Notes: generated by a model from the letters alone, not told the origin. A stretch of 12,652 bases of DNA from Candidatus Gastranaerophilales bacterium (GCA_023662705.1 JAMPIM010000047.1:1-12652), one strand, 5' to 3'; shown: positions 1 through 6,902, counted from the first letter of the stretch. Program-made: numbers and translations.

Positions 1-236
1 TAAAGATATTTAATAAAATTGAGGTATGAAATATCAAAAGAACTCAATAGAATATTTATCTCGAACCCTTCCGAACAAAAAGGTTCATAGTCATATACAA
101 CGTAGCTGTTGTATTTGCTTTTCCACTCTTTGCGTTCAATTCTGCAATTGTTTTCTTCGGCAATATCTTCAACCCAGTTTACAATGTCTTTGTTGATATT
201 TTTAATTTCAAGGTATTTATTCTGAAAGTTTTCCAT
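1..236 (-). CDS. Hypothetical protein, N-terminal part (runs off left edge)
   Basis: An open minus-strand frame starts at an ATG at 236-234 and stays open for 78 codons to the window edge. A good Shine-Dalgarno sequence (AGGAGA, plus-strand 246-251) sits 9 bases upstream, which supports both the gene and its start. The protein begins MENFQNKYLEIKNINKD and is charged and aromatic, with no signal peptide or membrane segment in the visible part. I do not recognise the family. It follows the glycosyltransferase gene on the same strand after an 83-base gap, so it could be the distal gene of that transcript or have its own promoter. The C-terminus is missing. Confidence 0.7.
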   Translation of the reverse strand, partial: MENFQNKYLEIKNINKDIVNWVEDIAEENNCRIERKEWKSKYNSYVVYDYEPFCSEGFEINILLSSFDISYLNFIKYL

Positions 237-264
237 AATAACATATCTCCTTTGGGTGTCAAAC

Positions 265-292
265 AACCTTTATACAAAGATTGTAAAGGGTT
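265..292 (-). terminator. Weak imperfect hairpin after the glycosyltransferase gene
   Basis: An AT-rich imperfect inverted repeat (AACC/GGTT, TTTA/TAAA and CAA/TTG steps, two small bulges, 3-base loop) lies between the glycosyltransferase stop and the next gene. On the minus strand it is followed only by GTTTG, so the T tract is poor. It could be a weak terminator or attenuator, or chance in AT-rich DNA. Confidence 0.22.
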
Positions 293-319
293 CGGACAGG
301 AGATAAATTACCATTTAGT

Positions 320-1333
320 TTAGTTTTTGTTGATAATATTACTTAGATAGTTTTGAGCGGTTTTTTCTTCCGTAAGCTCTAAGATTGTAGAATAAGCATT
401 CTCAAGGATTTTGTTTTTATCGGGGTAAGTCAGAATTCTGTTTAAAGTTTCTTGAACATTTTCCGTAAGGAATCCGTTAACTCCGTCTTTTATTATTCCG
501 TCAATGCCGTCATTTTTTCTGCAAACTGTTATACAGCCTGATGCCATTGCTTCAAGATAAACCATTCCAAAAGTTTCATTCTCGCTTGGTAAAATAAAAA
601 TATCAGATTCACGCATTTTTTCAAGAACCTTATCGTGCGGCAACTGCCCTGTAAAATTCGCATAAGGAGGAAGTTTTTCCTTGCCTGATCCAATAACTGT
701 AAGCTCAATATTATCAAACTTTTTACAAGCTAAAATAACATCATCGATATGTTTACGTTTAATAAACTGCCCGCAGGTTAAAACTTTAATTTTTTCATTA
801 TTTGACCAATTGCGTTTTATCGCGCCATTAATACCAGAAGGTGCAACAAAAGTCTTATCCTCAAATTCGGGATAAAGTTTTAAAAACTTCTGTTTTAGAA
901 CATAAGAACGACAGGCTATTCTATCAGCATTACGATATGCTTTTTCCAGTCTCGATTTAAAATGAATTTTATACAACGGATTGGTTAAAACCTCTAAGTC
1001 CGAAGCGTGAACAGCAGCACAAAAAGGTAATCCCAGTTTATCTGCATATAAAATTCCGCTTGGCATGTGAGCAATAACAACATCCGGAGAAAAAGAAGTT
1101 TTCATCTTCCCCCAAAAAGGGAAAAAGAAGTTTATATTTTCTACATCTCCATAAACCCCGTTTGGATAATACTTTTTACCCCGCAAAAAAGAATTGAGTA
1201 AGAAATTTGGTTTAATAACCTTTACTTCGTGCCCTAGTTTTTTCCAAGTTTCAACAAAGTTTTTAATCGTTCGGGGAGTGTACTTTTCACCCTCTTTTAT
1301 CGGATATAAATCTGTTATAACAAGGATTTTCAT
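320..1333 (-). CDS. GT4-type glycosyltransferase (GT-B fold)
   Basis: A 337-residue retaining-type glycosyltransferase, cytoplasmic or membrane-associated, expected to move a sugar from a nucleotide donor onto an unknown acceptor. The N-terminal Rossmann half (about 1-165) opens with MKILVITDLYP and contains the HASD loop (109-112). The C-terminal half begins at KVLTCGQFIKRKHID (183-197), typical of GT4 enzymes. The E-x7-E motif is E253 to E261 within SENETFGMVYLEAMASG, the expected donor-binding and catalytic segment. It is slightly shorter than many GT4 proteins (350-400). The start is supported by GGGG at 1341-1344 and a one-base overlap (TAATG) with the upstream permease gene, so translation is probably coupled. 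Glycolipid, exopolysaccharide or protein glycosylation roles are all possible; donor and acceptor cannot be read from sequence. Confidence 0.9.
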   Translation of the reverse strand: MKILVITDLYPIKEGEKYTPRTIKNFVETWKKLGHEVKVIKPNFLLNSFLRGKKYYPNGVYGDVENINFFFPFWGKMKTSFSPDVVIAHMPSGILYADKLGLPFCAAVHASDLEVLTNPLYKIHFKSRLEKAYRNADRIACRSYVLKQKFLKLYPEFEDKTFVAPSGINGAIKRNWSNNEKIKVLTCGQFIKRKHIDDVILACKKFDNIELTVIGSGKEKLPPYANFTGQLPHDKVLEKMRESDIFILPSENETFGMVYLEAMASGCITVCRKNDGIDGIIKDGVNGFLTENVQETLNRILTYPDKNKILENAYSTILELTEEKTAQNYLSNIINKN

Positions 1334-2205
1334 TAAATATCCCCATACTTATTTTTTTCAAAACATAAGATATTTATTAGAGAAAAAATCATTACTACAA
1401 CAAGTAAAACTACTGCAAGTGCTGATGCGTAACCTAAATCAAGGTTTTCAAAAGCGCGTTCATAAATATAATAAACAATCGTTTTTGAAGAGTTCAACGG
1501 GCCACCTTTTGTCATAACATAGATTTCTGCAAAAACTTTCATTGCAGAAATGGTACTGATGGTTGAAACAAGTGCAATAGTAGGCATTATATGCGGAACG
1601 GTTACAGTCAAGTGTTTCTGCAAAAAGTTTGCCCCATCTATATCACAAGCCTCATACAAATCCTGCGGAACACTCATTAATGATGACAAATAAATCATCA
1701 TATAGTATCCGACCCCTTTCCAAATTGTTACGACAGCAACTGAGAACAATGCCCATTTTGTATCCGTAAGCCAGCCGATTGGAGCAATATGCAGCAAGGA
1801 TAAAAGATAATTTAACACACCTTGAGTTGAATACAACCACTTAAAAGCAATTGCTGCAACTACGATTGAAACAATTACAGGAAGGTAAATAAGTATTTTA
1901 TATAGTGTAACTCCTCTGATTTTTTGGTTAATAAGGATAGCCAAAATCAAAGGAAAAATTACAAGAAACGGAACTGCGATTACAAGATACATAAAAGTAT
2001 TAAACATAACCTTGTAAAAAATCGGTTCTTTAAAAAGTTTTATGTAATTATCGACTCCGTTAAAAGTCGGATGATAAATACTTGAGGAATAATCAAAAAA
2101 ACTCAATCCGATTGTCTGAAAAAACGGAATAAAAAAGAATACAATCAACACTGCAAAAGCAGGTAATAAAAACAAATATGGCGAATATTTTTTGTAATAA
2201 TTCAT
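1333..2205 (-). CDS. Carbohydrate ABC transporter permease (CUT1, MalF/UgpA-like)
   Basis: A 290-residue inner-membrane permease with about six predicted membrane helices (roughly 11-31, 72-96, 106-126, 152-174, 202-225, 258-280). The cytoplasmic EAA loop that contacts the ATPase is clear at 185-208 (E185-A-C-D-I-D-G191, ending VPHIMP). The C-terminal MTKGGPLNSSKTIVYYIYERAF segment is characteristic of MalF/UgpA-type subunits of sugar or glycerol-phosphate importers. Such permeases normally pair with a MalG/UgpE-type partner, a binding protein and an ATPase; none is present here, and the next gene is a glycosyltransferase. The substrate is unknown. No Shine-Dalgarno sequence precedes the ATG, and an in-frame stop lies 8 codons upstream, so the start cannot move up far. 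A divergent regulator starts 76 bases away and may control it. Confidence 0.92.
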   Translation of the reverse strand: MNYYKKYSPYLFLLPAFAVLIVFFFIPFFQTIGLSFFDYSSSIYHPTFNGVDNYIKLFKEPIFYKVMFNTFMYLVIAVPFLVIFPLILAILINQKIRGVTLYKILIYLPVIVSIVVAAIAFKWLYSTQGVLNYLLSLLHIAPIGWLTDTKWALFSVAVVTIWKGVGYYMMIYLSSLMSVPQDLYEACDIDGANFLQKHLTVTVPHIMPTIALVSTISTISAMKVFAEIYVMTKGGPLNSSKTIVYYIYERAFENLDLGYASALAVVLLVVVMIFSLINILCFEKNKYGDI

Positions 2206-2212
2206 AAGACAA

Positions 2213-2240
2213 TTATTACATTGGTCTTAGCTAAAATCAA
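2213..2240 (-). promoter_or_regulatory. Candidate promoter for the permease-glycosyltransferase operon (leaderless?)
   Basis: On the minus strand, TTGATT (plus 2235-2240) and TAATAA (plus 2213-2218) are separated by 16 bases. The -10 ends 7 bases before the ATG at 2205, so transcription would begin at or next to the start codon. This fits the missing ribosome binding site. The element overlaps the divergent regulator's promoter region. Confidence 0.45.
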
Positions 2241-2246
2241 GAAGAT

Positions 2247-2274
2247 TTGTATAAATTGTTTTTCATGCTAGAAT
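2247..2274 (+). promoter_or_regulatory. Candidate extended -10 promoter of the four-wHTH regulator (leaderless?)
   Basis: TGCTAGAAT (2266-2274) is an extended -10 element ending 7 bases before the ATG at 2282. A weak TTGTAT (2247-2252) lies 16 bases upstream. The gene has no Shine-Dalgarno sequence. A second -10-like box, TATAAA (2250-2255), would instead give a leader of about 20 bases. Overlap with the divergent permease promoter makes mutual or autoregulation plausible. Confidence 0.42.
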
Positions 2275-2281
2275 TCCTTAC

Positions 2282-3301
2282 ATGGCAAGAAGAATTACCG
2301 TAGCAGAAATGGCACCGCATGTGCACAGTTTTTTACCTAATGAAAATAAGGTAAAAAAAATTGCCGACTGGCTTGCTCATTGGATAAAAACAGGTTTGGA
2401 ATCACAGAAAATTGAACCTTGCGATTTGCTGCCATCAAAAGGCGACCTTGCCTGCCACATCGGAGTCAGTCAGGGAACTGTACAAAGCGCTTACCGTATT
2501 GTAGAAGATTTGGGATTAGTGGAATCAAAACAAAGAATCGGTACTTATATAAAAGATTCTGCTAAAAAAGTTGAAAAACTAACTTCTAAACGGGAACTTG
2601 CAATTGCAATCATAAAAAAATACTTGTCCGAAAACAATTATAAGGTCGGTGATAAAATTGTTTCAATCAGAGAACTTGCAAGGACAACAGGAATATCCAA
2701 TACAACTCTGATTACTGCAATTTCCAATCTTGTATCAGAGGGTATTTTAGAAAAGAAAAATAATTCATTTATTATTCTAGTGCCTGATTTTGATATAGAA
2801 GAAGTTGAAACAAAAACTCTTGTAGAAAAAATAGCAGAAAGCATAAGACTTTTCGCCCAAAATCTTTCCGCAGGAGATAAGCTTCCTCCAAATACGGAAC
2901 TTGCAAAAAGATTAAATGTGAGCGTGAAAACCATCCATGATGCAATCAAACTTCTTGCTAAAGAAGGATTATTGCACACCAGACGCGGCAAATACGGCAC
3001 AACAATATCTAACGAAAATACAGAATTATATCATTATGAAAAAGTCGAACAAAAAATAAGACAATATATCTCTGAAAACTCACAAGTCGGAGATAAACTC
3101 CCGTCAATAAAAGAATTTGCGACTCTCTATAATATCAGCGAAAAAACCGTAAAAAAAGCTCTTGATAATCTTGCCGAAGACGGATATCTGACTTTTACCC
3201 GCGGACGATACGGCGGAACATTCGTTATGGATATCCCTCAAGGGGTAAATGAGGCTTACAAATGGTTAGCCATCAACTCTGAGTATATTCTTCCTGAGTG
3301 A
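2282..3301 (+). CDS. Transcriptional regulator with four tandem GntR-like winged-helix domains
   Basis: A 339-residue protein built almost entirely of GntR-type winged helix-turn-helix repeats: about 24-90, 103-166, 179-243 and 252-316. Each shows the family pattern, a GDKLPS-like turn, an ELAxxxxVSxxTVxxAxxxL recognition region, then LxxEGLL and a basic wing. The wing glycines are present in repeat 1 (RIGTYI), repeat 3 (RGKYGTTI) and repeat 4 (RGRYGGTFV), but repeat 2 has EKKNNSFIIL and may be degenerate. No FadR/FCD, UTRA or aminotransferase effector domain follows; the remainder is a short N-terminal segment and about 20 C-terminal residues. It probably binds extended or multiple DNA sites, likely including the shared divergent promoter upstream, but the signal it senses is unknown. 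The start lacks a ribosome site; an in-frame stop 10 codons upstream rules out a longer protein. Its 3' end overlaps ldcA by 36 bases. Confidence 0.88.
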   Translation: MARRITVAEMAPHVHSFLPNENKVKKIADWLAHWIKTGLESQKIEPCDLLPSKGDLACHIGVSQGTVQSAYRIVEDLGLVESKQRIGTYIKDSAKKVEKLTSKRELAIAIIKKYLSENNYKVGDKIVSIRELARTTGISNTTLITAISNLVSEGILEKKNNSFIILVPDFDIEEVETKTLVEKIAESIRLFAQNLSAGDKLPPNTELAKRLNVSVKTIHDAIKLLAKEGLLHTRRGKYGTTISNENTELYHYEKVEQKIRQYISENSQVGDKLPSIKEFATLYNISEKTVKKALDNLAEDGYLTFTRGRYGGTFVMDIPQGVNEAYKWLAINSEYILPE

Positions 3302-4102
3302 TGCTTTTTTTCCGATTGGTAAAGTGATTTTGTCTTGCGCATGGGTGATTTTGAACCCTGAAACAGCAGGCACAGGAAGAGTTTGAAAATATTCATTAAG
3401 CCAGATTTCATTATCAACATTAAGAAAATCTCCTAAAACAATCCCCTTACAATGCTGAGAAAATTTTTCCATATTAAACAATTGTTGGAACATTTTATCT
3501 ATCTTATAAACAGGTTCATTCAAATCTTCCGTAAAGAATATAAAATCTTCATCAGGAACAAAATCCTCTCCGCACAAAGAAACCACTGTTGCTAAATTTC
3601 CGCCCCAGATAATACCTTGCGCATCACCTTCACGATAAACCTTATCCCCACAAAATTCAAGACTTTCACTATTAATTGCTCGGAAAAAGTTTTCATTAGT
3701 AAAATTTGATATTTCACCACCGAAATCACTGCTTGCCATTGGTCCATGGTAAGTAATCAAACCTGCTTTTTTATAAAACATTAACAAAAGCGCAGTAATA
3801 TCAGAAAATCCGATAAAAGGTTTTTGATTATTTTTTATAATGTCATAATCTATTTTATTAATTAGTCTTATTGTCCCGTAACCGCCGCGGGCATTAAGAA
3901 TCAAATCAATTTCCGGATCTTTAAAAAAACGATAAAGTTCTGCTAATTTGTCTTCATCCGAACCCGCAAGATAACGAACTCTATCAAAAATGTTTTTTGA
4001 CAACTTAACCTTAAAGCCCATCTTTTCCAGACAGGCTTTAGAGTTTTCTATTTTTTCTTTATCACATGCACCTGATAGTGCTATTATTCCGATTGTTTGC
4101 AT
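3266..4102 (-). CDS. ldcA: LD-carboxypeptidase, peptidase family S66 (muropeptide recycling)
   Basis: A 278-residue cytoplasmic serine carboxypeptidase expected to cut the L-Lys/mDAP-D-Ala bond of tetrapeptide muropeptides during murein recycling. Family landmarks are present: N-terminal TIGIIALSG; LNARGGYGTIRLI (69-81); the nucleophile elbow GFSDIT with S100; E192 in FTEDLNEP; and H254 before LPIG. S100-E192-H254 matches the Ser-Glu-His triad of family S66. The length is close to the usual 300, with no signal peptide. Its start overlaps the yidC stop by one base (TAATG), so the two are probably co-transcribed and translationally coupled; AGAGAAG just upstream can serve as ribosome site. Some S66 members act in microcin self-immunity (MccF), but nothing nearby suggests that. 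The 3' end overlaps the convergent regulator gene. Confidence 0.9.
   Translation of the reverse strand: MQTIGIIALSGACDKEKIENSKACLEKMGFKVKLSKNIFDRVRYLAGSDEDKLAELYRFFKDPEIDLILNARGGYGTIRLINKIDYDIIKNNQKPFIGFSDITALLLMFYKKAGLITYHGPMASSDFGGEISNFTNENFFRAINSESLEFCGDKVYREGDAQGIIWGGNLATVVSLCGEDFVPDEDFIFFTEDLNEPVYKIDKMFQQLFNMEKFSQHCKGIVLGDFLNVDNEIWLNEYFQTLPVPAVSGFKITHAQDKITLPIGKKASLRKNILRVDG
3271..3311 (+). terminator. Intrinsic terminator of the regulator, inside the ldcA 3' end
   Basis: Arms CATCA-(A)-CTC (3271-3279) and GAG-TGATG (3296-3303) form an 8-bp stem with one bulge and a 16-base loop. It is followed by C and seven T residues (3305-3311). The regulator's TGA stop (3299-3301) lies in the right arm, and the hairpin lies wholly inside the opposite-strand ldcA coding region. 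Confidence 0.6.
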
Positions 4103-5181
4103 TACTTCTCTTTTATTTGCTTAGCGTTAGCTACATCGTCATCATCAATCTTTTCAGATTTCTTTTTATCTTCTTTTTCTAATTGTTTGTTAATAATTAG
4201 AGTTTGAAGCACTTGGAAGCAGTTGCTTGAAATCAAGTATAACAACACACCTGCAGGAATAGGGATTATGATGAATGTGAAAGTCAGCATAATCGGCATA
4301 AATGTGTTCATTGATTTTTGCATAGCTTGAGCTGCTGCATCCTGCTGAGTATTTTTGTTCATTGCCATCATTGCTTTTTGTGAGAAGAACATAGTTAAAG
4401 CAAATAATGCAATCAACAATGCAACATCATAATGAAGAGAAGTTTTAACCTCAATTGTTGGAACAGTTGCTGTTAAAATACCATCTTTTCTGACAAATTC
4501 AACAGGTTTAGTTTGTTTTGTCTGAACATCCATTACGTCAATTTCAGCTTTTTCAATCTGGTCAAGCTGGCTGAATTTTAGGTTCAAACTATCTAAGCTG
4601 ATTTTGAAATCAACATCTTCTCCCGGTGTAATATCACCTTGAACTTCAACAGCTTTATTAGGTTTGTCAATTTTTACGTTGTCCAAAACTTCATCAGTTG
4701 TAAGATAAACTTTAGCTGTTTTTCCTGTCATAAAAGTATCAAATTTAGATACGCCCAATTCACCGTTAGGAGAAATAGCCGCTGATGATTTAAGAGTTGC
4801 ATCTAATCTGTTTATGAATAAGAAATGAGAATCACCTGCAAGTTGAATAAACTGAGGGCTCATCAAAGTTGAATACAAAAGAATGAAGATTGGCATCTGG
4901 ATTAAAAGCGGGAAGCAGCCTGCCATTGGATTGAATTTATGTTCTTTGTAGAACTCCATCATTTTTTGCTGCATCTTTTGAGGATCGCTTTTATATCTTT
5001 CCTGAATAGCCTTCATTTTTGGCTGAAGCATTTGCATTGTACGCATTGAACGCTGTTGAGAAACACCTAAAGGCCACATAGCAGCTCTGATAATTATTGT
5101 TAAAAGTATAATACCAACACCGTATCCGCCAACTACGGAAAGTGTTTTAAGAATATCAATAGTTAATGTTGTAAAATCCAT
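4102..5181 (-). CDS. yidC: Membrane protein insertase YidC/Oxa1/Alb3 with extracytoplasmic insert
   Basis: A 359-residue inner-membrane insertase that helps fold membrane proteins, alone or with SecYEG. The conserved core starts at once: first core helix about 18-38 with the functional arginine at R32 (TIIIRAAMWPL); a cytoplasmic coiled hairpin about 42-85 (LQPKMKAIQERYKSDPQKM); and the FPLLIQMPIFILLYSTL helix (90-106). Later helices are about 251-268 and 292-330, followed by a charged cytoplasmic tail. It lacks the N-terminal helix and P1 domain of proteobacterial YidC. Instead, residues about 126-248 form a beta-rich, charged insert between the second and third core helices, on the extracytoplasmic side. 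From memory, cyanobacterial YidC also carries an insert here. A good ribosome site (AGGA, plus 5189-5192) and a near-consensus promoter precede it. It is first in an operon with ldcA, not in the common rpmH-rnpA-yidC cluster. Confidence 0.94.
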   Translation of the reverse strand: MDFTTLTIDILKTLSVVGGYGVGIILLTIIIRAAMWPLGVSQQRSMRTMQMLQPKMKAIQERYKSDPQKMQQKMMEFYKEHKFNPMAGCFPLLIQMPIFILLYSTLMSPQFIQLAGDSHFLFINRLDATLKSSAAISPNGELGVSKFDTFMTGKTAKVYLTTDEVLDNVKIDKPNKAVEVQGDITPGEDVDFKISLDSLNLKFSQLDQIEKAEIDVMDVQTKQTKPVEFVRKDGILTATVPTIEVKTSLHYDVALLIALFALTMFFSQKAMMAMNKNTQQDAAAQAMQKSMNTFMPIMLTFTFIIIPIPAGVLLYLISSNCFQVLQTLIINKQLEKEDKKKSEKIDDDDVANAKQIKEK

Positions 5182-5213
5182 GTCCTCTTCCTTAAAAAAT
5201 CTGATACCAGTTA

Positions 5214-5242
5214 ATTATCCTGTAAATATGACGTGAAGTCAA
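5214..5242 (-). promoter_or_regulatory. Near-consensus sigma-70-type promoter for yidC-ldcA
   Basis: On the minus strand, TTGACT (plus 5237-5242) and GATAAT (plus 5214-5219) are separated by exactly 17 bases; each matches consensus at 5 of 6 positions. Initiation near 5207 would give a leader of about 25 bases that includes the yidC ribosome site. Confidence 0.72.
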
Positions 5243-5247
5243 TGTAC

Positions 5248-5276
5248 TTGAACTTCTCCTGCATTTTAACTACAAT
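5248..5276 (+). promoter_or_regulatory. Promoter for the TonB-C/TPR gene, probably leaderless
   Basis: TTGAAC (5248-5253) and TACAAT (5271-5276) are separated by 17 bases. The -10 ends 6 bases before the ATG at 5283, so the transcript should begin at about the start codon. No Shine-Dalgarno sequence is present. It lies back-to-back with the yidC promoter without overlapping it. Confidence 0.6.
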
Positions 5277-5282
5277 ATTTTT

Positions 5283-6086
5283 ATGGGAGTAAGAAATTTA
5301 ATCGTCGTCATATCCATGTCATTCGCACTTACTGCATACGCTGATCCTTATTACAATCAGCCGACCCGCAATGAGCAAGTTCAAAATGACTTTTCTGAAT
5401 ATATGGCAAATGTTACAGAGAAACTCCAAAAGAACTGGAATCCTCCTGATTTTTTAGAAGAAGCTCATACAAGAATTCTGTTTAAACTAAACCGTAACGG
5501 CGAAATTTATGCTGCCAATATCTTGGAAAGCTCCGGAGACACAATCTATGACGAAGCTGCAATTAATGCTCTGAAAAAATCAATGCCGTTTGGAGATTTT
5601 CCCGCAAATACAACCCGACAAACTTTAGCTATCAATTATGCTTTTGATACAACTCTCGTAAAAACCGACAGAATGAAATATTATTACGATTTATCAAAAC
5701 AAAATTTTTACAGTGATAAACAAGCTGCACTCAAATACATTAACCTAGCCATAAATGAGGTTAACGGAGATGACGAAAGCTATTTCTTATATAAACGCAG
5801 AGCAAAAATCAAAGAAGCTATGGGTGACCACGTAAGTGCTAAAGAAGATTTTGAAAAATATGAATCTATGAAAAAACGCATAGATATTAAACGTGTCCAC
5901 GCATTAAAATATCAGGCAGAAATGGAAGACACAGCTTTTGCATATTTCTATCTTGCTTACGCATACGAACAAATTAAGGATTACGAAAACGCAATCCATG
6001 CTATTAATAAAGCAATTGAACGCACGGATTTGAATAATAACTATAAACGCTATCGCACAGAACTGGTAAAAAAAATCAGTCTTTAG
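5283..6086 (+). CDS. Secreted TonB/TolA C-terminal-like domain protein with TPR repeats
   Basis: A 267-residue protein with a short signal peptide (hydrophobic 5-17, likely cleavage after AYA at 20). Residues about 38-122 resemble the TonB C-terminal domain: W52-NPP, then ILFKLNRNGEIYAANILESSG, the D90-EAA helix and MPFGDFP. Residues about 130-267 are helical TPR-like repeats; the clearest is AYFYLAYAYEQIKDYENAIHAINKAIE (220-246). Classical TonB has an uncleaved N-terminal anchor and a proline-rich linker; here both are absent. The protein is therefore probably a periplasmic adaptor rather than an ExbBD-driven transducer, although the signal peptide could remain as an anchor. No exbB/exbD or receptor gene is nearby. 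No ribosome site precedes the ATG. The stop overlaps the pflA stop by 4 bases tail-to-tail. Confidence 0.8.
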   Translation: MGVRNLIVVISMSFALTAYADPYYNQPTRNEQVQNDFSEYMANVTEKLQKNWNPPDFLEEAHTRILFKLNRNGEIYAANILESSGDTIYDEAAINALKKSMPFGDFPANTTRQTLAINYAFDTTLVKTDRMKYYYDLSKQNFYSDKQAALKYINLAINEVNGDDESYFLYKRRAKIKEAMGDHVSAKEDFEKYESMKKRIDIKRVHALKYQAEMEDTAFAYFYLAYAYEQIKDYENAIHAINKAIERTDLNNNYKRYRTELVKKISL

Positions 6087-6832
6087 TTTCCGCTTCTTAC
6101 ACGCTTAAATGCTTTTAAAATAATATTTCTTGCTTCCATTGCTTCATCATGAGTCAATGGCGGAACATCTTTTAGAGGATATTCTATTCCCAAATTTTCG
6201 TATTTTGGGATTGCCATATCGTGATACGGTAATACATCAAGCGCAGCAACATTATTCAATGTTCCCAAAAACTCGCCGAGACGGGTCAAGTATTCTTCGT
6301 TCATAGTAATTCCGGGAACTGTTACGTGACGTACCCACATTGGTTTCTTATTATCCGATAAATATTTTGCAAACTCCAAAATTGTCTTATTGGAATGACC
6401 TGTAAGTTTTTTGTGTTCTTCGTCATCAATATGTTTGATATCCAAAAGCACAAGGCTTGTATATTTCAAAAGTTCATCAATCTTAGCCGTATTGTCTTTA
6501 TTAAACAATAATCCCGATGTATCAAGCGCGGTATGAACACCTTCTGAGTGAGCTTTTTTGAACAAATCCGTTACAAAATCAATCTGAACCCAAGGTTCAC
6601 CGCCTGTTACGGTAATTCCCCCGCCGCAGAATTCTTTTACGCCATGGTATTGTTCCATAATCTCATCTGCTGACATTTTCTTAGCTTCACCGACATAATC
6701 CCAAGTATCAGGGTTGTGGCAATACTGGCATCTCAAAGGACATCCTTGAGTAAAAACAACAAATCTTATTCCCGGGCCGTCAACCGTACCGCAGCTTTCA
6801 ACAGAATGTATATTTCCTAAAATTTCTGACAT
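6083..6832 (-). CDS. pflA: Pyruvate formate-lyase activating enzyme (radical SAM)
   Basis: A 249-residue radical SAM activase that uses a [4Fe-4S] cluster and S-adenosylmethionine to install the glycyl radical on pyruvate formate-lyase under anaerobic conditions. The cluster motif CxxxCxxC is C31-C35-C38 (QGCPLRCQYCHNPDTW). Before it lies SCGTVDGPGIRFVVF, typical of PflA; the GGEP motif is at 78-81, followed by ALDTSG (102-107) and LLDIKH (129-134). There is no ferredoxin-like two-cluster insert, so this is the short PflA type rather than the longer activases of other glycyl radical enzymes. pflB, its usual partner, is not in the window. A clear ribosome site (AGAGGTG, plus 6837-6843) fixes the start. 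Its 3' end meets the TonB/TPR gene head-on with no room for a separate terminator. Confidence 0.95.
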   Translation of the reverse strand: MSEILGNIHSVESCGTVDGPGIRFVVFTQGCPLRCQYCHNPDTWDYVGEAKKMSADEIMEQYHGVKEFCGGGITVTGGEPWVQIDFVTDLFKKAHSEGVHTALDTSGLLFNKDNTAKIDELLKYTSLVLLDIKHIDDEEHKKLTGHSNKTILEFAKYLSDNKKPMWVRHVTVPGITMNEEYLTRLGEFLGTLNNVAALDVLPYHDMAIPKYENLGIEYPLKDVPPLTHDEAMEARNIILKAFKRVRSGN

Positions 6833-6862
6833 AATTCACCTCTTCTATTATTCTATTACAAA

Positions 6863-6880
6863 ATTATCACATCAGGGAAT
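6863..6880 (-). promoter_or_regulatory. Extended -10 and ATTCCCT motif upstream of pflA
   Basis: On the minus strand, TGTGATAAT forms an extended -10 (GATAAT at plus 6863-6868 preceded by TGT). It would start transcription near 6856, leaving a 24-base leader with the ribosome site. ATTCCCT lies just upstream, and the same combination occurs before the radical SAM gene at 12448-12464. No convincing -35 is visible. Confidence 0.4.
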
Positions 6881-6902
6881 TACTTTACATAATAATTCAA
6901 AG

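Noticed and set aside
1194..1517. 107-residue plus-strand frame across the permease/glycosyltransferase junction
   Set aside because: It is antisense to two well-supported genes, has no ribosome site and shows no domain pattern.
2638..3000. 120-residue minus-strand frame inside the regulator gene
   Set aside because: It is a shadow of the repeated wHTH coding region, with no start signals or family resemblance.
5237..5253. Imperfect palindrome TCAATGTACTTGA between the divergent yidC and TonB/TPR promoters
   Set aside because: It is explained by the two facing -35 boxes; the inner symmetry is poor.
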